From Paraburkholderia ferrariae NBRC 106233 (GTDB lineage: Bacteria > Pseudomonadota > Gammaproteobacteria > Burkholderiales > Burkholderiaceae), in contig NZ_BAYB01000004.1 in the NCBI RefSeq assembly GCF_000685035.1, positions 248,001 through 312,000 of the forward strand: DNA of 64,000 bases, read 5' to 3'. Shown here one piece after another: positions 35,095-45,162 of the stretch. Within the stretch, counting starts at the first letter, position 1; each line of letters opens with the position of its first letter. The notes beneath the pieces were generated by a model. That model searched no databases, was not told the origin of the DNA, and worked only from the letters and a program-made list of their open reading frames with translations. The translations under genes and the position numbers were made by a program.

Positions 35095-35724
35095 ATGAGC
35101 CTCGGACGCATGGAGGGCGACGTGAAAGCAGATGCTAAAGAAGGCGTGGACGGCAGCCGCCGCAAGTGGTTGATTGCGACATCGGTGACAGGGGGAATCG
35201 CCGGTGTGGTCACGCTCGTGCCGTTTGTGGATTCGTTCGCGCCATCGGAGAAAGCTCGGGCCGAGGGTGCGCCGGTTACTGCGGACATCAGCACGCTGGG
35301 GCCGGGCGAGATGATGACGGTTGCCTGGCGCGGTATGCCGGTATTCGTCGTCAACCGGACAGAGGAAGTGCTGGCAGATGTGGTCAAGGCTGGTTCAATG
35401 GTCGCAGACCCATCCACTCGCCATCCGTTCTCGATGCCGTTGCCGAACTACTGCAAGAATGAATACCGTTCGCGAGCGAATCATCAAAACCTTCTCGTTG
35501 TCGTCGGCGTCTGTACGCATCTTGGCTGCACACCCAGACCGCGATTTCAGCCGGGGCCACAGGCCAATCTGCCAGACAACTGGCCGGGTGGCTTCCTGTG
35601 CCCTTGTCATGGTTCCACATACGACCTCGCTGGTCGTGTATTCAGGAACAAACCTGCGCCGCAAAACCTGGATGTACCACGCTATATGTTTTTGTCGCCT
35701 GTAAGCGGGGAGAAGCGTAACTGA
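35095..35724 (+). CDS. petA: Rieske iron-sulfur protein (cytochrome bc1 type), orphan
   Basis: 209 residues. A twin-arginine-like RRKW precedes the single membrane helix (about 30-50), followed by a soluble Rieske domain with both cluster-binding motifs, CTHLGC and CPCHGS. Homologous to the iron-sulfur subunit of ubiquinol-cytochrome c reductase, yet no cytochrome b or c1 gene follows. The start may be 35095 or 35110; neither has a strong ribosome-binding site. It may serve another quinol-oxidising partner or be a spare subunit. Confidence 0.8.
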   Translation: MSLGRMEGDVKADAKEGVDGSRRKWLIATSVTGGIAGVVTLVPFVDSFAPSEKARAEGAPVTADISTLGPGEMMTVAWRGMPVFVVNRTEEVLADVVKAGSMVADPSTRHPFSMPLPNYCKNEYRSRANHQNLLVVVGVCTHLGCTPRPRFQPGPQANLPDNWPGGFLCPCHGSTYDLAGRVFRNKPAPQNLDVPRYMFLSPVSGEKRN

Positions 35725-35882
35725 CCGTATGCACGTGTCGCATCACGAGAGGGGCCAACACCGCCGGATCAGCGTCGCCCTACGACAAACGCATATCCTG
35801 GAAAAGAGAGTTTCAGGATATGCCGTATCTCAACAGCGTCGGCCGGTGTCAAATGACGTGGACAAGTATTGAGGAACACATC

Positions 35883-36185
35883 ATGATGATTCGACACTTC
35901 ACCTGCGCACTGCTCGGCGTCGTCACTTTCTGGTCGACCGACGGCATGGCTGCGCGACCCGATTACGCCTACCAAACGACGGTACAGCTTGCCGACGGCA
36001 AGACGCTGAAATGCGGCGTCAACGAACCTCTGCCGAACGGCGCCGCGCCCGCAGCTCTCACCCGCCGCGAGCAAACGCAAGCGGACGTCCTCGCGACCCA
36101 GCGCCTGCGCGTCCTCAGCGGCCCCGATTCCGGCTATCCATCGCCCTACACCGCGCCCACCATCATTTGCTCGAGCGCAGGCTAG
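35883..36185 (+). CDS. exported 100-residue protein, family of three (member 2)
   Basis: ATG with GAGGAA upstream. Signal peptide (about 1-22, ending MAARP), then YAYQTTVQLADGKTLKCGVN, an Ala/Pro-rich link, QTQADVLATQRLRVLSGP and YPSPYTAPTIIC. The last part is nearly identical to the member at 45311 (QRLRVLSGPKSVYPSPYTAP). Two cysteines probably form a disulfide. It abuts the decayed inverted copy of the chemoreceptor/DUF3579 pair. Confidence 0.7.
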   Translation: MMIRHFTCALLGVVTFWSTDGMAARPDYAYQTTVQLADGKTLKCGVNEPLPNGAAPAALTRREQTQADVLATQRLRVLSGPDSGYPSPYTAPTIICSSAG

Positions 36186-36320
36186 GGCTGGCCGCTTCGC
36201 GCCGTCCGGTGCCCGAGGCGACTACGAGGTGCGATGCGGGACATCGCCCGGAAATGGATACGGCGCGAACCGGGCCAATCGAGGTTGACGGCCCGCTCAA
36301 CGCGTCGCATCCCGCGCTGT

Positions 36321-36612
36321 TCAGAACGCCGATGCACAATGACCTGCGAAGGCAGCCGACGATCGATAGCCTGTCCGTCGTAAGCCTCCTTTGCGCAAAG
36401 CCAATTGGATGGATTGGCCGGTTCGGGCATGACCGAATTCGACGACCGGCTGGATGAGCGCCTGGACCGGCAGGTCGTTATCGCGTGCGAAGCGGGCAAC
36501 GAAATCGAACGCATCGGGGCGAGCGCATCGCATCTCGCCCACGACAGTCAGACGTTTGACGCCGGCCTACACGACCGACGTTGCGACGTGCGTCAACACT
36601 AGGTTGATGGCA
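36321..36612 (-). pseudogene. DUF3579 gene remnant
   Basis: Minus strand: HVATSVV-stop-AGVKRLTVVGE and PDAFDFVARFARDNDLPV match the intact DUF3579 protein at 44426 ([32 protein letters not shown]). A TAG replaces the Asp codon and the N-terminal half is missing. Confidence 0.65.
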
Positions 36613-37455
36613 GGTCGCAGATCACGCCGGCATCGCGGCGTGTTTGTTCATGTTTTCGGTGACCGCTGGCGCGCGCCTAGCACAGCGGGCACACCGCCGC
36701 AGTGCCGTCGAGAGACTCGATCCTTTCGACGAGCGCGGCGTTCTGCCAAATCACGTTATCCACATCCAACACCGCGCGATTGATTCAGTCAACGCCGCGT
36801 GAGTACTCCTTCGGTGTTAAGCGAACTTAAGTTCCTGCAACCTGGCTACTAAACTCGGGACTTTCTCGACTATATGAGAGCGCCGCAAGAGTGGGGCTTG
36901 ACTTGGAAGCGGTTGCAGTCGATTGACGTAAAGATACACTCGTCACGAACTAAACGATCGACCTTATGCCACGAGCCGAAGTCTGCTGAGTCCGCCAGAG
37001 CGAAAGCTCTGTCAGAAGCGTGACAGCAAGCGGCTTGTTACTGATATACGTGCTGCAGGTTCGCGCGTCGCGCGCGATGGCATTGGCGCTTGCTGAACTT
37101 GCGTGATTCTGGTCGGACCAGGGAAGCCAGCCCGTTCACCCGCGAAATGCCGGATCGCCGACCCGTGGCTGCGCCGCGTGTCCTCGCGCGTGGCCGCCTC
37201 GAAGTCGAGAGCAAATCCAGGCATGGCTCGTGCAGCAGGAAACCGGGCGACGAGACAATTGTGTAAGAGCTGTCTGCCGGTCGCTGAGTATTGACGAAGC
37301 ATCGATTGCCAACGCTCGACAACTCCGCTCATGGAAATCCCTCATGAAAAACCTATCCCCGTGTAAGTCGGCAGAAGGATTCACTCCCCTAGAATCTCCT
37401 CCATCGATGCAGACGGGCGGCATTCCGCCGCGCCGGACAATAATGGAGACTATCG
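36613..37455. other. decayed stretch and promoter region of the ABC importer
   Basis: Apart from the chemoreceptor tail at 36712-36796, no gene is supported. GTTAAG-CGAAC-TTAAG (36816-36831) resembles a PmrA-type box but has a 5-base spacer, so half-sites are out of phase. Frames at 37.0-37.4 kb have no family match. Confidence 0.4.
36712..36796 (-). pseudogene. chemoreceptor C-terminal fragment
   Basis: Minus strand: INRAVLDVDNVIWQNAALVE matches the end of chemoreceptors ([20 protein letters not shown] in the gene at 42804). It directly precedes the DUF3579 remnant, as in the intact pair. Confidence 0.6.
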
Positions 37456-38469
37456 ATGACCCCTAGCTTTCGCTCGCTGCGCCATATCGCCGTCGCTTCC
37501 AGCCTGCTGTTCGGTATTGCGTCGCAGCACGCGACAGCCGCCGACAGCGGGAAGATCACGATCATGGTCGGCGGCATCACGAAGCTGATCTACCTGCCAG
37601 CGCGCCTGACCGAACAGCTCGGTTATTTTAAGGACGAAGGGCTTGACGTCGAACTGCTGTCGCAGCCGGCCGGTGTTGACGCGGAAAACGAACTACTGGC
37701 CGGCGCTGTTCAGGCTGTCGTCGGTTTCTACGACCACACCATCGATCTGCAGACCAAAGGCAAGGACGTCAAGGCGATCGTCGTGTTCGGGCAAGTGCCG
37801 GGCGAGGTGGAAATGGTTTCGACTAAAGCCGCAGACACAGTCAAGTCGATGGCGGACGTGAAGGGCAAGACGCTGGGTGTGACTGGCCTCGGTTCTTCAA
37901 CAAGCTTCCTTACACAATACCTTGCCGGACAGCATGGCATCCAGTCGACGGAATACACGATGCTGCCGGTGGGCGCTGACGTCAGCTTCATCGCCGCAAT
38001 CAAGCAAGGTCGCATCGACGCCGGCATGACGACCGAACCGACCGTGTCGGCATTGCAGAAGTCTGGCGATGCGAAGGTGCTCGTGGACATGCGCTCGGTC
38101 GAAGGCACGAAGGCGGCGTTGGGCGGCACCTACCCGGCGTCGAGCCTCTATGTGCAGGCGGCATGGGCCGATTCGCACAAGGCTGAAGCAGCAAAGCTCG
38201 CGCACGCGTTCGTGCGCACCATGCAGTTCATCCACACGCATAGCGCGGAAGAAATCGCCGCAAAGATGCCCGACGACTACCAGAAGGACAAACCGCTTTA
38301 CGTGAGTGCGCTGAAGGCTTCGCTGCCGATGTACACGCCGGACGGCAAGATGCCCGCCGATGGACCGGCGACCGTGCTCAAGGTGTTGTCGGCGTTCAAT
38401 CCGTCGGTCAAGGGCAAACATATTGAGTTGGGGAAAACCTATACCAATGAGTTCGTTGGCGCGAAGTAA
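37456..38469 (+). CDS. ABC importer substrate-binding protein (NMT1/SsuA-like)
   Basis: 337 residues. Signal peptide (about 1-28, ending TATAADS), then a two-lobe periplasmic binding protein: KLIYLPARLTEQLGYFKDEGL, VEMVSTKAADTVKSMADVKG and GKTLGVTGLGSSTSFL. This is the NitT/TauT/SsuA group for nitrate, sulfonates or pyrimidine precursors. First gene of a three-gene operon with ATPase and permease. Substrate not readable from sequence. Confidence 0.85.
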   Translation: MTPSFRSLRHIAVASSLLFGIASQHATAADSGKITIMVGGITKLIYLPARLTEQLGYFKDEGLDVELLSQPAGVDAENELLAGAVQAVVGFYDHTIDLQTKGKDVKAIVVFGQVPGEVEMVSTKAADTVKSMADVKGKTLGVTGLGSSTSFLTQYLAGQHGIQSTEYTMLPVGADVSFIAAIKQGRIDAGMTTEPTVSALQKSGDAKVLVDMRSVEGTKAALGGTYPASSLYVQAAWADSHKAEAAKLAHAFVRTMQFIHTHSAEEIAAKMPDDYQKDKPLYVSALKASLPMYTPDGKMPADGPATVLKVLSAFNPSVKGKHIELGKTYTNEFVGAK

Positions 38470-38568
38470 GTCAGCGCCTGCCGGTTGCGCCTGCGTGTCT
38501 GATGCAGCCGGTTTCGTTTCGCTTGCCGTGCCGCGTTTGCGGTACCGGCCATTCCCACGGATGTACAG

Positions 38569-39366
38569 ATGAACCTAGTTGTTTCTCAGAGCGCGCCGGT
38601 GATCGAGTTCCGCTCGGTGTCGTGCCGTTTCATTTCTCCAGACGGCAAGGCGACGATCGCGTTGCGCGACTTCAGCATGGCGGTTGCGAAGGGCGAGTTC
38701 GTCGCCATCGTCGGACCGACCGGTTGCGGCAAGTCGACCACGCTCAGCATGATCACCGGGCTCCTGAAGCCGACGACCGGCGAAGTGCGCGTGATGGGCG
38801 CGCCGGTAGACGGCATCGATCCGCGAATCGGCTTCGTGTTTCAGGCCGATGCGGTGTTTCCGTGGCGTTCGGTCCTCGATAACGTGGCAGCCGGGCCACT
38901 CTATCGCGGCCGCTCGAAATCGGCCGCGCACGACGAGGCCAATGAATGGCTGCGCCGCGTCGGGCTCGAGAAGTTCGGCAAGCATTATCCGCATCAGCTG
39001 TCAGGCGGCATGCGCAAGCGTGTGGCGCTCGCGCAAACCTTTATCAACAAGCCTGAAATCCTGCTGATGGACGAGCCCTTCTCGGCGCTCGACATGCAGA
39101 CCCGCACGCTGATGCAGGACGAACTGCTGCAGTTGTGGTCGGCTAATTCGGGGTCGGTAGTGTTCGTCACGCACGATCTGGAAGAAGCGATCGCGCTGGC
39201 TGATCGCGTGTTCGTGCTGAGCGCGCGCCCCGCGACGTTGAAGAAGGTCTATGAGATAGATCTGCCGCGCCCGCGGATCACGTCGGAAGTTCGCTACGAG
39301 CCGCGCTTCATCGAGATTTCGCGCGATATCTGGCATGACCTGCGCGAAGAAGTGCAGATCGCCTGA
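38569..39366 (+). CDS. ABC importer ATPase (SsuB/TauB-like)
   Basis: 265 residues. Walker A GPTGCGKST (49-57), Q-loop FVFQAD, signature LSGGMRKRVALAQ, Walker B ILLMDEPFSALD and H-loop FVTHDLEEA are all intact. Belongs to the NitT/TauT ATPase family. Lies between the binding protein and permease genes. Confidence 0.9.
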   Translation: MNLVVSQSAPVIEFRSVSCRFISPDGKATIALRDFSMAVAKGEFVAIVGPTGCGKSTTLSMITGLLKPTTGEVRVMGAPVDGIDPRIGFVFQADAVFPWRSVLDNVAAGPLYRGRSKSAAHDEANEWLRRVGLEKFGKHYPHQLSGGMRKRVALAQTFINKPEILLMDEPFSALDMQTRTLMQDELLQLWSANSGSVVFVTHDLEEAIALADRVFVLSARPATLKKVYEIDLPRPRITSEVRYEPRFIEISRDIWHDLREEVQIA

Positions 39367-39405
39367 CGTAGATCGCCTGATAAACCTGACTTCGGAACAA
39401 CATTC

Positions 39406-40266
39406 ATGGCAACTCCTGAATACGCGCTGCAGGCGGGCTTCGATAGCGCGTCGCTGGCAACTGTTGAAAAAATCGCACAACGCAGGCTGCGCCAGCGGCA
39501 TGCTCTGATCATCGCCCTGCGGGTGCTGGTGCTGGTCGTCGTGCTGGGTGGATGGGAAATGGGCGGACGGCATAAGTGGATCGATCCGTTCTTTTTTTCG
39601 ATGCCCTCGGCGATCTTCGCTCAGATCGTGGACTGGTTTGTCAACGGCACCTCGCAGGGCCCACTGCTGCAGCAGGTCTGGGTCACGCTTGAAGAAACCG
39701 GCATCGGCTTTCTCATCGGTGCGGTCGGTGGCATTGTCTGTGGCGTCGTGCTTGGTCGCAACAAACTGCTCTCCGACGTGTTCAGCATTTACATCCAGAT
39801 TGCCAACTCGATTCCGCGCGTGGTGCTGGGATCGGTGTTCGTGATCGCGCTTGGTTTGGGCATGGCCTCAAAGGTCGCGCTGGCGGTCGTGATGGTGTTC
39901 TTTGTCGTGTTTGGCAATGCATTCCAGGGCGTGCGTGAGGCCGACCGGTACATGATCGCGAATGCGCAGATCCTCGGTGCCTCGAAGCGTCAGTTGACCA
40001 CGTCAGTGGTGATTCCATCGGCACTGTCATGGATCCTTGCGAGCCTGCACGTGAGCTTCGGTTTCGCGCTGGTCGGTGCGGTAGTCGGCGAGTTCCTCGG
40101 TTCGAAGCAGGGTATCGGCCTGCTGATTTCGACAGCGCAAGGCGCATTCAATGCGAGCGGCGTGTTCGCGGCGATGATCGTGCTCGCGGTGGTCGCGCTC
40201 ACGGCCGACTATCTGCTGACCGCGCTGGAGAAGCGTCTGCTGAAGTGGCGGCCGGCGGCATTCTGA
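39406..40266 (+). CDS. ABC importer permease (SsuC/TauC-like)
   Basis: 286 residues, about six membrane helices. The ATPase-coupling EAA loop is seen as EADRYMIANAQILGASKRQL, with the G in its expected place after A. Starts 40 bases after the ATPase gene. Completes a single-permease importer that probably acts as a dimer. Confidence 0.9.
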   Translation: MATPEYALQAGFDSASLATVEKIAQRRLRQRHALIIALRVLVLVVVLGGWEMGGRHKWIDPFFFSMPSAIFAQIVDWFVNGTSQGPLLQQVWVTLEETGIGFLIGAVGGIVCGVVLGRNKLLSDVFSIYIQIANSIPRVVLGSVFVIALGLGMASKVALAVVMVFFVVFGNAFQGVREADRYMIANAQILGASKRQLTTSVVIPSALSWILASLHVSFGFALVGAVVGEFLGSKQGIGLLISTAQGAFNASGVFAAMIVLAVVALTADYLLTALEKRLLKWRPAAF

Positions 40267-40683
40267 GCTTCAGGAGGAGGGGGGCGTTGCTAAAGCGAAG
40301 GGGCGTGGCCGGCACAATGCCGCAGACGGCCAGTCTGGTGAAGCACGTCGCTTAGCTGTTGTCGGCGTGAACGTCGGATGACGATACCAACGCAGACGAG
40401 GACCCGCTGTCCCTGGCGAGGTCGCTATGGTGGTGAAGACATTCGGGTCGTCATCCGGCGACCTGGCCGTAAGGTGAGTGAGCGGTTCGGGTATTCCTGC
40501 GGAGACAGGCATGGATTCGATCACTCGAGGTACGACCGATGACGGGCACGTCTGACCTGGGTCATCAAATGTCCACGGATTTGCCTTGCCTGACGCTGGG
40601 GCGACGGACCGGCACAAGGGAAGATGAGCGTATTTGCCCTCGCCGCGGTTAGCTTGCGCGCGTCGCGCAATTGAGGAAAAGCG
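40267..40683. other. intergenic stretch, no supported gene
   Basis: No credible gene; the promoter of the following regulator is expected here but no clear box was recognised. Confidence 0.45.
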
Positions 40684-41358
40684 ATGAAGCTGCTGCTCGT
40701 GGAAGACAACGCGGAACTCGCGCATTGGGTTGTCAACCTGCTGCGTCGTGAAAACTTCGCGATCGATTGCGTCGGCGACGGCGAAAGCGCGGATAGGCTG
40801 CTGGCGGCCCAATGCTACGACGTGGTGCTACTGGACATCCAGCTGCCACGGATGGACGGCAAGGAAGTGCTGGCACGACTGCGCCGTCGCGGCGACAAGG
40901 TGCCGGTAGTGATCCTGACAGCCTATGGCTCGACAGACGACAAGGTCGACTGTTTTAGCGCGGGCGCCGACGACTATGTCGTCAAGCCATTCGACGCACG
41001 GGAACTGGTGGCGCGGATCAAGGCGCTGATCCGCAGGCAGGCAGGCGCCATGTCGGGCTGTCTTGTTTGTGGCGATCTGGAGTACATACCCGACACGCGT
41101 GACTTTCGTCATAACAACCTGCCGCTGGCGTTGCGAGCTCGTGAGCGCACCATCCTCGAAGCCCTGATGCTAAGACAGGGGAAAACAGTCTCGAAGACAA
41201 CTCTGATGGACAGCGTGTTCGGTCTCGACGACGAGCCTAGCGCGGATGCGATTGACATCTATATTCACCGTTTGCGCAGGCACCTGGCCCTGTCGAGCGC
41301 GCAGATCGTGACACTGCGTGGGCTTGGATACATTTTGCGCAGCAGGGACGCGGTGTAG
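40684..41358 (+). CDS. orphan TctD-like response regulator
   Basis: 224 residues; GAGGAAAAGCG upstream of ATG. Receiver with D8, D51 (VVLLDIQLP), ILTAYG and VVKPF; C-terminal OmpR winged helix ending LRGLGYILRS. No kinase gene is adjacent. The next gene is a porin, the usual target of TctD (citrate/tricarboxylate uptake), so porin control is likely. It differs from the two QseB-like regulators in the DNA-binding half. Confidence 0.85.
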   Translation: MKLLLVEDNAELAHWVVNLLRRENFAIDCVGDGESADRLLAAQCYDVVLLDIQLPRMDGKEVLARLRRRGDKVPVVILTAYGSTDDKVDCFSAGADDYVVKPFDARELVARIKALIRRQAGAMSGCLVCGDLEYIPDTRDFRHNNLPLALRARERTILEALMLRQGKTVSKTTLMDSVFGLDDEPSADAIDIYIHRLRRHLALSSAQIVTLRGLGYILRSRDAV

Positions 41359-41552
41359 CGGGTGCCAAATCAGCACCGTATATCAGCAAATACACTTAGT
41401 TGTGCGAATGATACGGGAAAGCTGCCTGAAGGATTGAGCTCACTAGGATAGCGCTCATTGACTGAAGGGAACTGTCATCCGGATGTCCGGATGTCCGCAC
41501 CGCAGTTGCAGCGGGCAACAAGAAAAAAATTTCAACGCAGTAATCAGAGGAG
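41359..41552 (+). promoter_or_regulatory. porin promoter region with tandem CCGGATGT repeats
   Basis: ATCCGGATGTCCGGATGTCCG at about 41477-41497 contains overlapping direct repeats of CCGGATGT just upstream of the porin gene, in the place expected for a response-regulator site. Confidence 0.4.
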
Positions 41553-42689
41553 ATGACCTTGAAGCAAAAGTACCTAACCATGGCCGTCGCGGCAGGCGCC
41601 TTGGCGTCGAGCGGCGCGCACGCCCAATCGAGCGTGCAACTCTATGGCCTCATCGATTTGAGCGCGCTTGCCTACACGACGAATGCCGACGCATCCGGCA
41701 AGCACGTGATTGGCATGGGCCACGCCGGCGAGCCGTGGTTTAGCGGCAGCCGCTGGGGCGTGCACGGCGCCGAGGACATCGGTGGCGGCAATAAGATTAT
41801 TTTCAAGTTGGAGAGCGAATTCGTCGCCGCGAACGGCAACATGGAAGATCCCGGTCAGCTCTTCGATCGTGACTCCTGGGTCGGCATCGAGAACCCCACG
41901 ATCGGCCAGGTGACGGCCGGCTTCCAGGACACCGTTGCGAAGGATTTCTCGGGCCTCTACGCCGACCCGTACGTCAGCGCGAAGTTCTCGACGAACGAAG
42001 GCGCTTACACCAATTCCAACAACTTCAAGCAACTGGTGTTCTACGCGGCTGGCCCGACCGGCACGCGTTCCGAGAACGGCATCCAGTGGCGCAAGCTCTT
42101 CAGCAACGGCATCTATGCGGCCGCTGGCTATCAGTTCAGCAACTCAACGCAGTTCGCCAACGGCTCGGGCTATCAGGCCGTGCTCGGCTGGAACGTTGGG
42201 CCGGCCTCAATCGGTGGCTTCTACAGCCACACGAACAATGGCGGCTTTACCGATCAGACGTACTCGGTGGGGGGCGACTATCGTTTCGGCATCGGCCGTG
42301 TCAACGCCGGCTACTTCCATTACACGGGCAAGCAGGGCTCGCTGCCGGATCGGGAGGACAATGCGTGGACGGTGTCGTTCAAGCTCGCACCAAAGGGTCC
42401 GTTCGACTATGAACTCGGCTATCAGCAGATGCATGTGAAGAACGCCGCCTACAACAGCGACGGCGACATCCCGAATGCCAACTCCGGCGCATTCGACACG
42501 ACGGCCACGACGGTTCACAACGGCTACAAGGAGACGGTCTACGCGTCAGCTTTCTACCACCTCTCGAAGCGCACAGAGGTGTACCTGGCCGCCGACTACA
42601 TGAAACTGCATGGCGGCTACACGGTGTCGACCACGTTCGGCCACAACAACCAGATCGAAGTGGCCACGGGTATCCGCACCCGCTTCTGA
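41553..42689 (+). CDS. general-diffusion porin (Burkholderiales OmpC-like)
   Basis: 378 residues. Signal peptide (about 1-21, ending GAHAQS), then the porin start SVQLYGLIDLSALAYT, PEF loop strands with Gly/Aromatic alternation, and a final strand ending in Arg-Phe (TGIRTRF), the C-terminal Phe being the outer-membrane insertion signal. Forms a 16-strand trimeric barrel. Followed by a terminator; preceded by a TctD-like regulator. Confidence 0.9.
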   Translation: MTLKQKYLTMAVAAGALASSGAHAQSSVQLYGLIDLSALAYTTNADASGKHVIGMGHAGEPWFSGSRWGVHGAEDIGGGNKIIFKLESEFVAANGNMEDPGQLFDRDSWVGIENPTIGQVTAGFQDTVAKDFSGLYADPYVSAKFSTNEGAYTNSNNFKQLVFYAAGPTGTRSENGIQWRKLFSNGIYAAAGYQFSNSTQFANGSGYQAVLGWNVGPASIGGFYSHTNNGGFTDQTYSVGGDYRFGIGRVNAGYFHYTGKQGSLPDREDNAWTVSFKLAPKGPFDYELGYQQMHVKNAAYNSDGDIPNANSGAFDTTATTVHNGYKETVYASAFYHLSKRTEVYLAADYMKLHGGYTVSTTFGHNNQIEVATGIRTRF

Positions 42690-42741
42690 TCCTGGCATCA
42701 GCTCCTCGCAGTAGATCTTTTCGATCGATTTCCTCCATTTT

Positions 42742-42778
42742 GCGGCGGCGGATGTATCCGCCTGCCGCTTTTTTTTCT
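42742..42778 (+). terminator. intrinsic terminator after the porin
   Basis: GCGGC-GGCGGATGTATCCGCC-TGCCGC stem followed by a run of eight or nine T. Confidence 0.8.
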
Positions 42779-42803
42779 GCTCAGCGGGTCGAGGAAGGCA
42801 GCC

Positions 42804-44429
42804 ATGTTCAGAAATACCACTATCCGGGTCGCGCTGACCATCACCATCGCCGGTTATACAGCAGCGCTAATGCTCGTGATCGTAACGTCGATCGCGGGAC
42901 TCAAAGCGGCCAACACGGCGCTCGACAGGATGTATCGAGAGGAAACGGCAGCGCTGCGACACCTGACCGCCAGCAGCGATGCGCTTCTGCAGGTGCGAGT
43001 CGATCTCGGCGCGTTCGAAACACTCGTCGCACAGGGAAAACCGACTGATGCGGTGCTCGCCAGGGTGCACGCGGAGCAGACGGGCAGCGACCGGGAACTG
43101 GCTGCTTATTCGGCACAACCGCCTTCGAATGAGGTCGAGAGGAAGCTGGCCGACGCGCTGCGGGCGAAGCGCGAGCAATTGATGAAGCAGGCACTTGCGC
43201 CTGAAATTGCGGCGCTTGACCAGAACGATTTCATGTCTTTTCGTACGACGCAGCGTCAGGCACCAGACACCCTTTTCAGTGACTACCGGAGCGCCGAGCT
43301 TGCGCTGGAGGATTTTCAGGCAGAGCAGCAAAAGGCGAGTTTCGCATCAGCGGAACAGCATTTCCATATGCTGCTCTGGCTCTTCGGCGCGATCGGGACT
43401 GCTGCGATCGTGCTGGGCGTGTTCGCGCGTTTCGCGTTGATGGCATCGATCGTACGGCCCATTGATCAGGTGATTCGTCATTTCGAACGTATCGCGGCGG
43501 GAGATCTGACAAGCGCGATCGATAAGCTGCGCGCCAACGAGATGGGCCGGCTGATGGCTGCGCTTGCGCGAATGCAGACGGGGCTTGCTGCGGCCGTGGG
43601 GCAGGTGCGGCACGGGACGGCGGCGATCACACACGGCGCGCGCGAAATCGCGAGTGGCAATGGCGATCTGTCGACACGTACCGAGCAGCAGGCGGCGACT
43701 TTGGAGGAGACCGCGTCGAGCATGGAAGAGCTGACTGCGACCGTCCGGCAGAACGCCGACAACGCGCGGCAGGCCAGCGCGCTCGCAGAAAATGCGTCGG
43801 AAGTCGCGGCACGCGGGGGCAAGGTTGTCGGTCAGGTTGTCGATGTGATCGCGGACATGTCATCGAGTTCAAACCGGATTGTCGATATCATTGGCGCGAT
43901 CGAGGGTATCGCGTTCCAGACCAACATCCTCGCGCTGAATGCAGCCGTTGAAGCGGCGCGTGCCGGCGAGGAAGGGCGCGGATTCGCGGTGGTCGCGGGC
44001 GAGGTCCGCGCGCTCGCGCAACGTTCGGCCGCTGCAGCAAAGGAAATCAGGGAACTGATCGGCGATTCGGTTGCGAAAGTGAGGAACGGTGCCGACCTGG
44101 CAGCTCGCGCTGGCGACACGATGACCGAAATCGTCGTAGCGGCCCGCAACGTTACCGCCATCGTCAGCGAAATCAGCGTGGCCTCGGAAGAACAGTCGCG
44201 CGGCATCGATCAGATCAATCGCGCCGTGACGCAGATGGATAACGCGACCCAGCGGAACGCCGCGCTGGTTGAGCAGGCCGCGGCGGCGGCGGCGGCGCTC
44301 GAAGAACAGGCCCGCGCGCTCGACCATGCGGTGGCCGTGTTCCGGCTGGCTGAAACAGACCGATCTCCCGCCGTGGAACCTGGCGAGCAGAACTGGATGG
44401 CGTCCGAACCATTGACCGTCAACGCATGA
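42804..44429 (+). CDS. methyl-accepting chemotaxis protein
   Basis: 541 residues. Membrane helix 1 about 10-32, periplasmic helical bundle about 33-190, helix 2 about 190-210, HAMP, then the signalling domain with the hairpin tip [40 protein letters not shown] and adaptation helices. Long Ala-rich coiled coil near the end. Ligand unknown. Overlaps the DUF3579 gene (ATGA). Confidence 0.9.
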   Translation: MFRNTTIRVALTITIAGYTAALMLVIVTSIAGLKAANTALDRMYREETAALRHLTASSDALLQVRVDLGAFETLVAQGKPTDAVLARVHAEQTGSDRELAAYSAQPPSNEVERKLADALRAKREQLMKQALAPEIAALDQNDFMSFRTTQRQAPDTLFSDYRSAELALEDFQAEQQKASFASAEQHFHMLLWLFGAIGTAAIVLGVFARFALMASIVRPIDQVIRHFERIAAGDLTSAIDKLRANEMGRLMAALARMQTGLAAAVGQVRHGTAAITHGAREIASGNGDLSTRTEQQAATLEETASSMEELTATVRQNADNARQASALAENASEVAARGGKVVGQVVDVIADMSSSSNRIVDIIGAIEGIAFQTNILALNAAVEAARAGEEGRGFAVVAGEVRALAQRSAAAAKEIRELIGDSVAKVRNGADLAARAGDTMTEIVVAARNVTAIVSEISVASEEQSRGIDQINRAVTQMDNATQRNAALVEQAAAAAAALEEQARALDHAVAVFRLAETDRSPAVEPGEQNWMASEPLTVNA

Positions 44430-44764
44430 CGATAGCCGACAGCAGCGCACACTACCTGATCAGTGGCCTCACACACCACCGGACAGTCTTCCGGCCGGGT
44501 GATTGGGCCGAGCGTCTGATGGGTGTCATCATCCTGTTCGTCGGGGAGCGTCGGCCCGGCATTCATGTTGCCGCGACGCGCCTCGCCATGCCTGTCGTCG
44601 ACGCTGGCGTGAAATGCCTGATCGTGTCTGGCGAACTTTGGAGCGTGTGTCCGGAAGCCTTTGACTTCGTTGTCAGGTTTGCCGAAGACAATGATCTGCC
44701 GGTTGAGGTTTGTTTCTCGCCCGGCGATCGGGCTGCCCGGCTGGGTCCGTCTCCGGTCGTCTGA
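44426..44764 (+). CDS. DUF3579 protein
   Basis: 112 residues. Family motifs [28 protein letters not shown] and [18 protein letters not shown] are clear. DUF3579 proteins are small cytoplasmic proteins of Burkholderiaceae with no known function. The start codon overlaps the chemoreceptor stop (ATGA), so translation is coupled, hinting at a role with the receptor. A ruined copy of this pair lies near 36.5 kb in inverse orientation. Confidence 0.8.
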   Translation: MTIADSSAHYLISGLTHHRTVFRPGDWAERLMGVIILFVGERRPGIHVAATRLAMPVVDAGVKCLIVSGELWSVCPEAFDFVVRFAEDNDLPVEVCFSPGDRAARLGPSPVV

Positions 44765-44907
44765 TTCGCGCCGTACCGGTGCGACGCGGGCCCGCGTGGG
44801 ACGGGCAATCGGTCGAACCGGCCGCGGCGCGACCTGCCGTGGCAACTTGAGGGCCAACTCATAGTCGTGCCAGAGGCACAGAGTTACGCCATGGGCCCTC
44901 AACGGCA

Positions 44908-45162
44908 ATGTGGCGCGTTTGCACCAGTTTCCTCACGTGCAGTTTTTTGCTCGTTCTCACCGGACATGATGCGGTTGCGGACCCGGTCAATTCATTGGAT
45001 GTTACGCACAGCGCCTGGAGCAACGTGGTGCTCGATACCGACGTGCGGTTCCCGGAGATAGAGCGGATTTGTTCTGGCAATTCTCTTGTCGCTGCCCGTC
45101 GTCACCGCGTCACGGTCATTTGCGATCTGATTATTGACATCGGCTTCAATGTTTCCGATTAG
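44908..45162 (+). CDS. hypothetical 84-residue exported protein
   Basis: A signal peptide is likely (about 1-25, CSFLLVLTGHDAVADP), followed by a short domain with two cysteines and VRFPEIERICSGNS. No ribosome-binding site is seen before the ATG, so the call is tentative. Family unknown. Confidence 0.4.
   Translation: MWRVCTSFLTCSFLLVLTGHDAVADPVNSLDVTHSAWSNVVLDTDVRFPEIERICSGNSLVAARRHRVTVICDLIIDIGFNVSD

Noticed and set aside
36816..36831. TTAAG-N5-TTAAG resembling the regulon box
   Set aside because: The spacer is 5 rather than 6 bases and no -10 is found at the usual distance.
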